From the NCBI RefSeq assembly GCF_029873635.1, contig NC_080423.1, forward strand, positions 92,416,691 to 92,480,690: DNA of 64,000 nucleotides. The letters are read 5' to 3'. Made by a program: the position numbers and the translations under genes. The notes under the pieces were generated by a model that had not been told where the DNA came from, ran no database searches, and saw nothing but the letters and a program-made list of their open reading frames with translations. The stretch comes from Malania oleifera (lineage: Eukaryota > Streptophyta > Magnoliopsida > Santalales > Ximeniaceae). The first letter of the stretch is position 1. Every line of letters begins with the position of its first letter. Shown here one piece after another: positions 62,501 to 64,000 of this stretch.

Positions 62501-64000
62501 CATGAAGTTTATCAAACCTTGTTAATGTCAGCAATTTTTTGTCTTTTATAGCATAATTTAATTATAGATATAAATATAGTAATTGAATGTTAATTTAATC
62601 ATATGGCTTGGATGAAAAAAGACAACCCTAGCCAGGAGGTTATCATCCTATGGTTACCTTTTCGAGCCTACTTTTAGAACCTGGTGATTCAATGGTCTTT
62701 GCCGGCACATCCCCTAGCATCCTTTAGATGCTATTTAGGCACAATTGACCATCATTTTTTACTTCAGGTACTTATCTATTTCCTTGAATAAGCTCTTCAA
62801 AATGGGGTTTACCAAGCCCTTTAAATTACCCATTTAAAAGCCTTTACCTTGACTCATATATTCAACTTCCCACCATCACCTTGGACAAGTGCATAACTTA
62901 ATAGTTGGTGAGTGTGGTCAACATGAATGTATGAAAGGCATCAAAGTGAAATTTATGGCCTTGGTATACCTAATAATGCTGTATATATATATATCAGAAT
63001 TAGCAGTATTTGTTTAAAAACAAAGTTGTTTCTACTGAATTCAGCAGATTTGTGAATAGAAAATATTATATATTGAAGATCCTAGTACCACAAACTCTGA
63101 TGATAAGAAACCATGTGTGGCAGGGAGATCAGGACCTTGATGATTACATGAAAAATCGCAGCTTCCCTTTAAACTTAGAGTCTGTCATGTTTGGTCGTGC
63201 AATACAAGGACTAGACTCTATTGAAAGAAATGCACTAGTCATCAAGCAAATAATGCGCCAGATTATTACTTCACTCAAGAAAATCCACGGCACAGGCATT
63301 GTTCACCGGGATGTAAAACCTGCCAATTTAGTCGTGACTAAGAGGGGGAAAATCAAGCTCATAGATTTTGGTGCTGCTACGGACCTACGAATCGGAAAAA
63401 ATTTTGTACCCAACCGGGGGTTGCTTGATCCTGACTATTGCCCACCTGAATTATATGTGCTCCCAGAGGAAACCCCAAAACCTCCCCCAGAGCCAATTGC
63501 GGCATTTCTTTCTCCCATTTTATGGCAGGTACTACAGTTTCCACTTGTTTAATTTTGGTCGTGGACCAATTATTTCTTTGTTTCTTTCTTGGAAAGTATA
63601 TACTAAATTTTGATAATTAGATATGTTATTTGGATCATTACACAGTTTTTGACCAGCTTGCTAGTGGGTCATGCTTTACTGGGATCTACCTGGTTTTTCT
63701 TTTCCAAAATATAGTAAAAGAATGTTTTTTGAAGTGCTAAAGTGAGTTTGTTTGTCGTAATTCTTGCAGCTCAACAGTCCTGACCTGTTTGATATGTATT
63801 CTGCTGGGATTGTCTTCCTGCAAATGGCAATTCCAACCTTAAGGTCTACAGCAGGATTAAAAAATTTCAATTCAGAATTAAAGGCAGTTGGATATGACCT
63901 GGGAAAATGGAGGAATTACAGTCGATTGAGACCTGACTTAAAGATTCTTGATCTTGACTCTGGTAGAGGTTGGGATCTGGCCAGTAAGCTTATTTCAGAG
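59579..64000 (+). CDS. STN8: Serine/threonine-protein kinase STN8, chloroplastic (3' end outside window)
   Basis: Thylakoid kinase that phosphorylates photosystem II core proteins (D1, D2, CP43, PsbH in Arabidopsis), with roles in PSII repair and thylakoid folding. Coding exons are 59579-60151, 61601-61774, 63124-63528 and 63770-64000 (continuing), all joined in phase 0 with GT-AG introns, giving 461 codons here against about 495 in Arabidopsis. A Ser/Pro-rich transit peptide (about residues 1-45) precedes a hydrophobic segment WGILVVVGLTWIYL (88-101). The kinase domain has a glycine loop GEGSFGVV (145-152), the likely ATP lysine in VILKK (190), HRDVKPAN (310-317) and DFG (330-332), followed by LLDPDYCPPELYVLPEETP and DMYSAGIVFLQMAIPTLRS. 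The ATG has good context (A at -3, G at +4). No defect is visible. The sister kinase STN7 is excluded by the sequence of the N-terminus and activation segment. Confidence 0.95.
60152..61600 (+). other. STN8: STN8 intron 1
   Basis: A 1449-bp intron after codon 191, donor AAG|GTAATA and acceptor TTTGCAG|GTT, directly after the ATP-binding lysine. It holds a solo Copia LTR in antisense orientation at 61101-61473. The rest is AT-rich with no other feature that I recognise. Confidence 0.9.
61101..61473 (-). mobile_element. Solo Copia LTR in STN8 intron 1
   Basis: It runs TGTTAGGACCC to CCAGCCACAACA on the plus strand, 373 bp, with perfect TSD AAATG (61096-61100, 61474-61478). It is the same family as the LTR at 21421-21824 in reverse orientation: the AACGTGGTTCGGTCAA, CGACCTACGTCCATGGA and CTATTTATAGGGC blocks match its complement. 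It is antisense to STN8. Confidence 0.9.
61775..63123 (+). other. STN8: STN8 intron 2
   Basis: A 1349-bp intron, donor GAG|GTAATC after WLVWKFE and acceptor GGCAG|GGA. The acceptor has a weak pyrimidine tract but is fixed by continuity of the kinase sequence (WKFE|GDQDLDDYM). The content is AT-rich. A stretch at about 61870-62200 (CTTAAGGCATGAGGCCTGGGC onward, key part GGCATGAGGCC) looks like an old unidentified repeat. Confidence 0.88.
63529..63769 (+). other. STN8: STN8 intron 3
   Basis: A 241-bp intron, donor TGGCAG|GTACTA and acceptor CTTGCAG|CTC, between LSPILWQ and LNSPDLFDMYS. It holds no other feature. Confidence 0.92.

Overview
The window is plant nuclear DNA, almost certainly from a TE-rich eudicot. 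It is AT-rich, full of nested LTR retrotransposons, TRIMs, SINEs and minisatellites, and holds only one real host gene. That gene, at the right end, is the chloroplast thylakoid protein kinase STN8. It lies on the plus strand with exons 59579-60151, 61601-61774, 63124-63528 and 63770 to beyond 64000, all introns phase 0. The window ends after codon 461; the Arabidopsis protein is about 495 residues. Species cannot be named from the sequence.

Region 1 (1-45310) is a tandem array of a gene-free unit of about 7.8 kb. Unit 1 covers 2091-18517, unit 2 21853-28003, unit 3 28415-43750, and unit 4 (partial) 43751-45310. Each unit carries in order an AT-rich segment, a 71-bp tandem repeat, a unique stretch, a 41-bp minisatellite, a 71-76-bp repeat and more AT-rich sequence. 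The units differ mainly by insertions, and most of these can be bounded exactly by target-site duplications (TSDs) and by empty sites in sister units. Unit 1 has a TRIM, a 3.5-kb inverted LTR structure, two large solo LTRs, a LINE fragment, and a SINE holding a 2.95-kb Copia derivative. Unit 2 has a hAT element, the SINE and a 2.1-kb deletion. Unit 3 has the TRIM, a full Copia element with a nested solo LTR, and a 97-bp retroposed scrap.

Region 2 (45310-49770) holds degenerate repeats of about 120-150 bp, pyrimidine-rich low-complexity sequence and broken LTR pieces. Region 3 (49772-59106) is a small SINE split by a 9.15-kb Ty3/Gypsy element (Tekay/Del-like) on the minus strand, dead through many stop codons. 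Region 4 (59116-64000) is the STN8 promoter and gene, with an antisense solo Copia LTR in intron 1.

The most unusual observation is that two insertions (2815-6362 and 18870-21824) each have clean 5-bp TSDs, yet both outer ends are the same LTR terminus in inverted orientation: two LTR 5' ends in one, two LTR 3' ends in the other. A normal LTR element cannot show this. It suggests integrase-mediated insertion of joined or rearranged cDNAs with homotypic ends.
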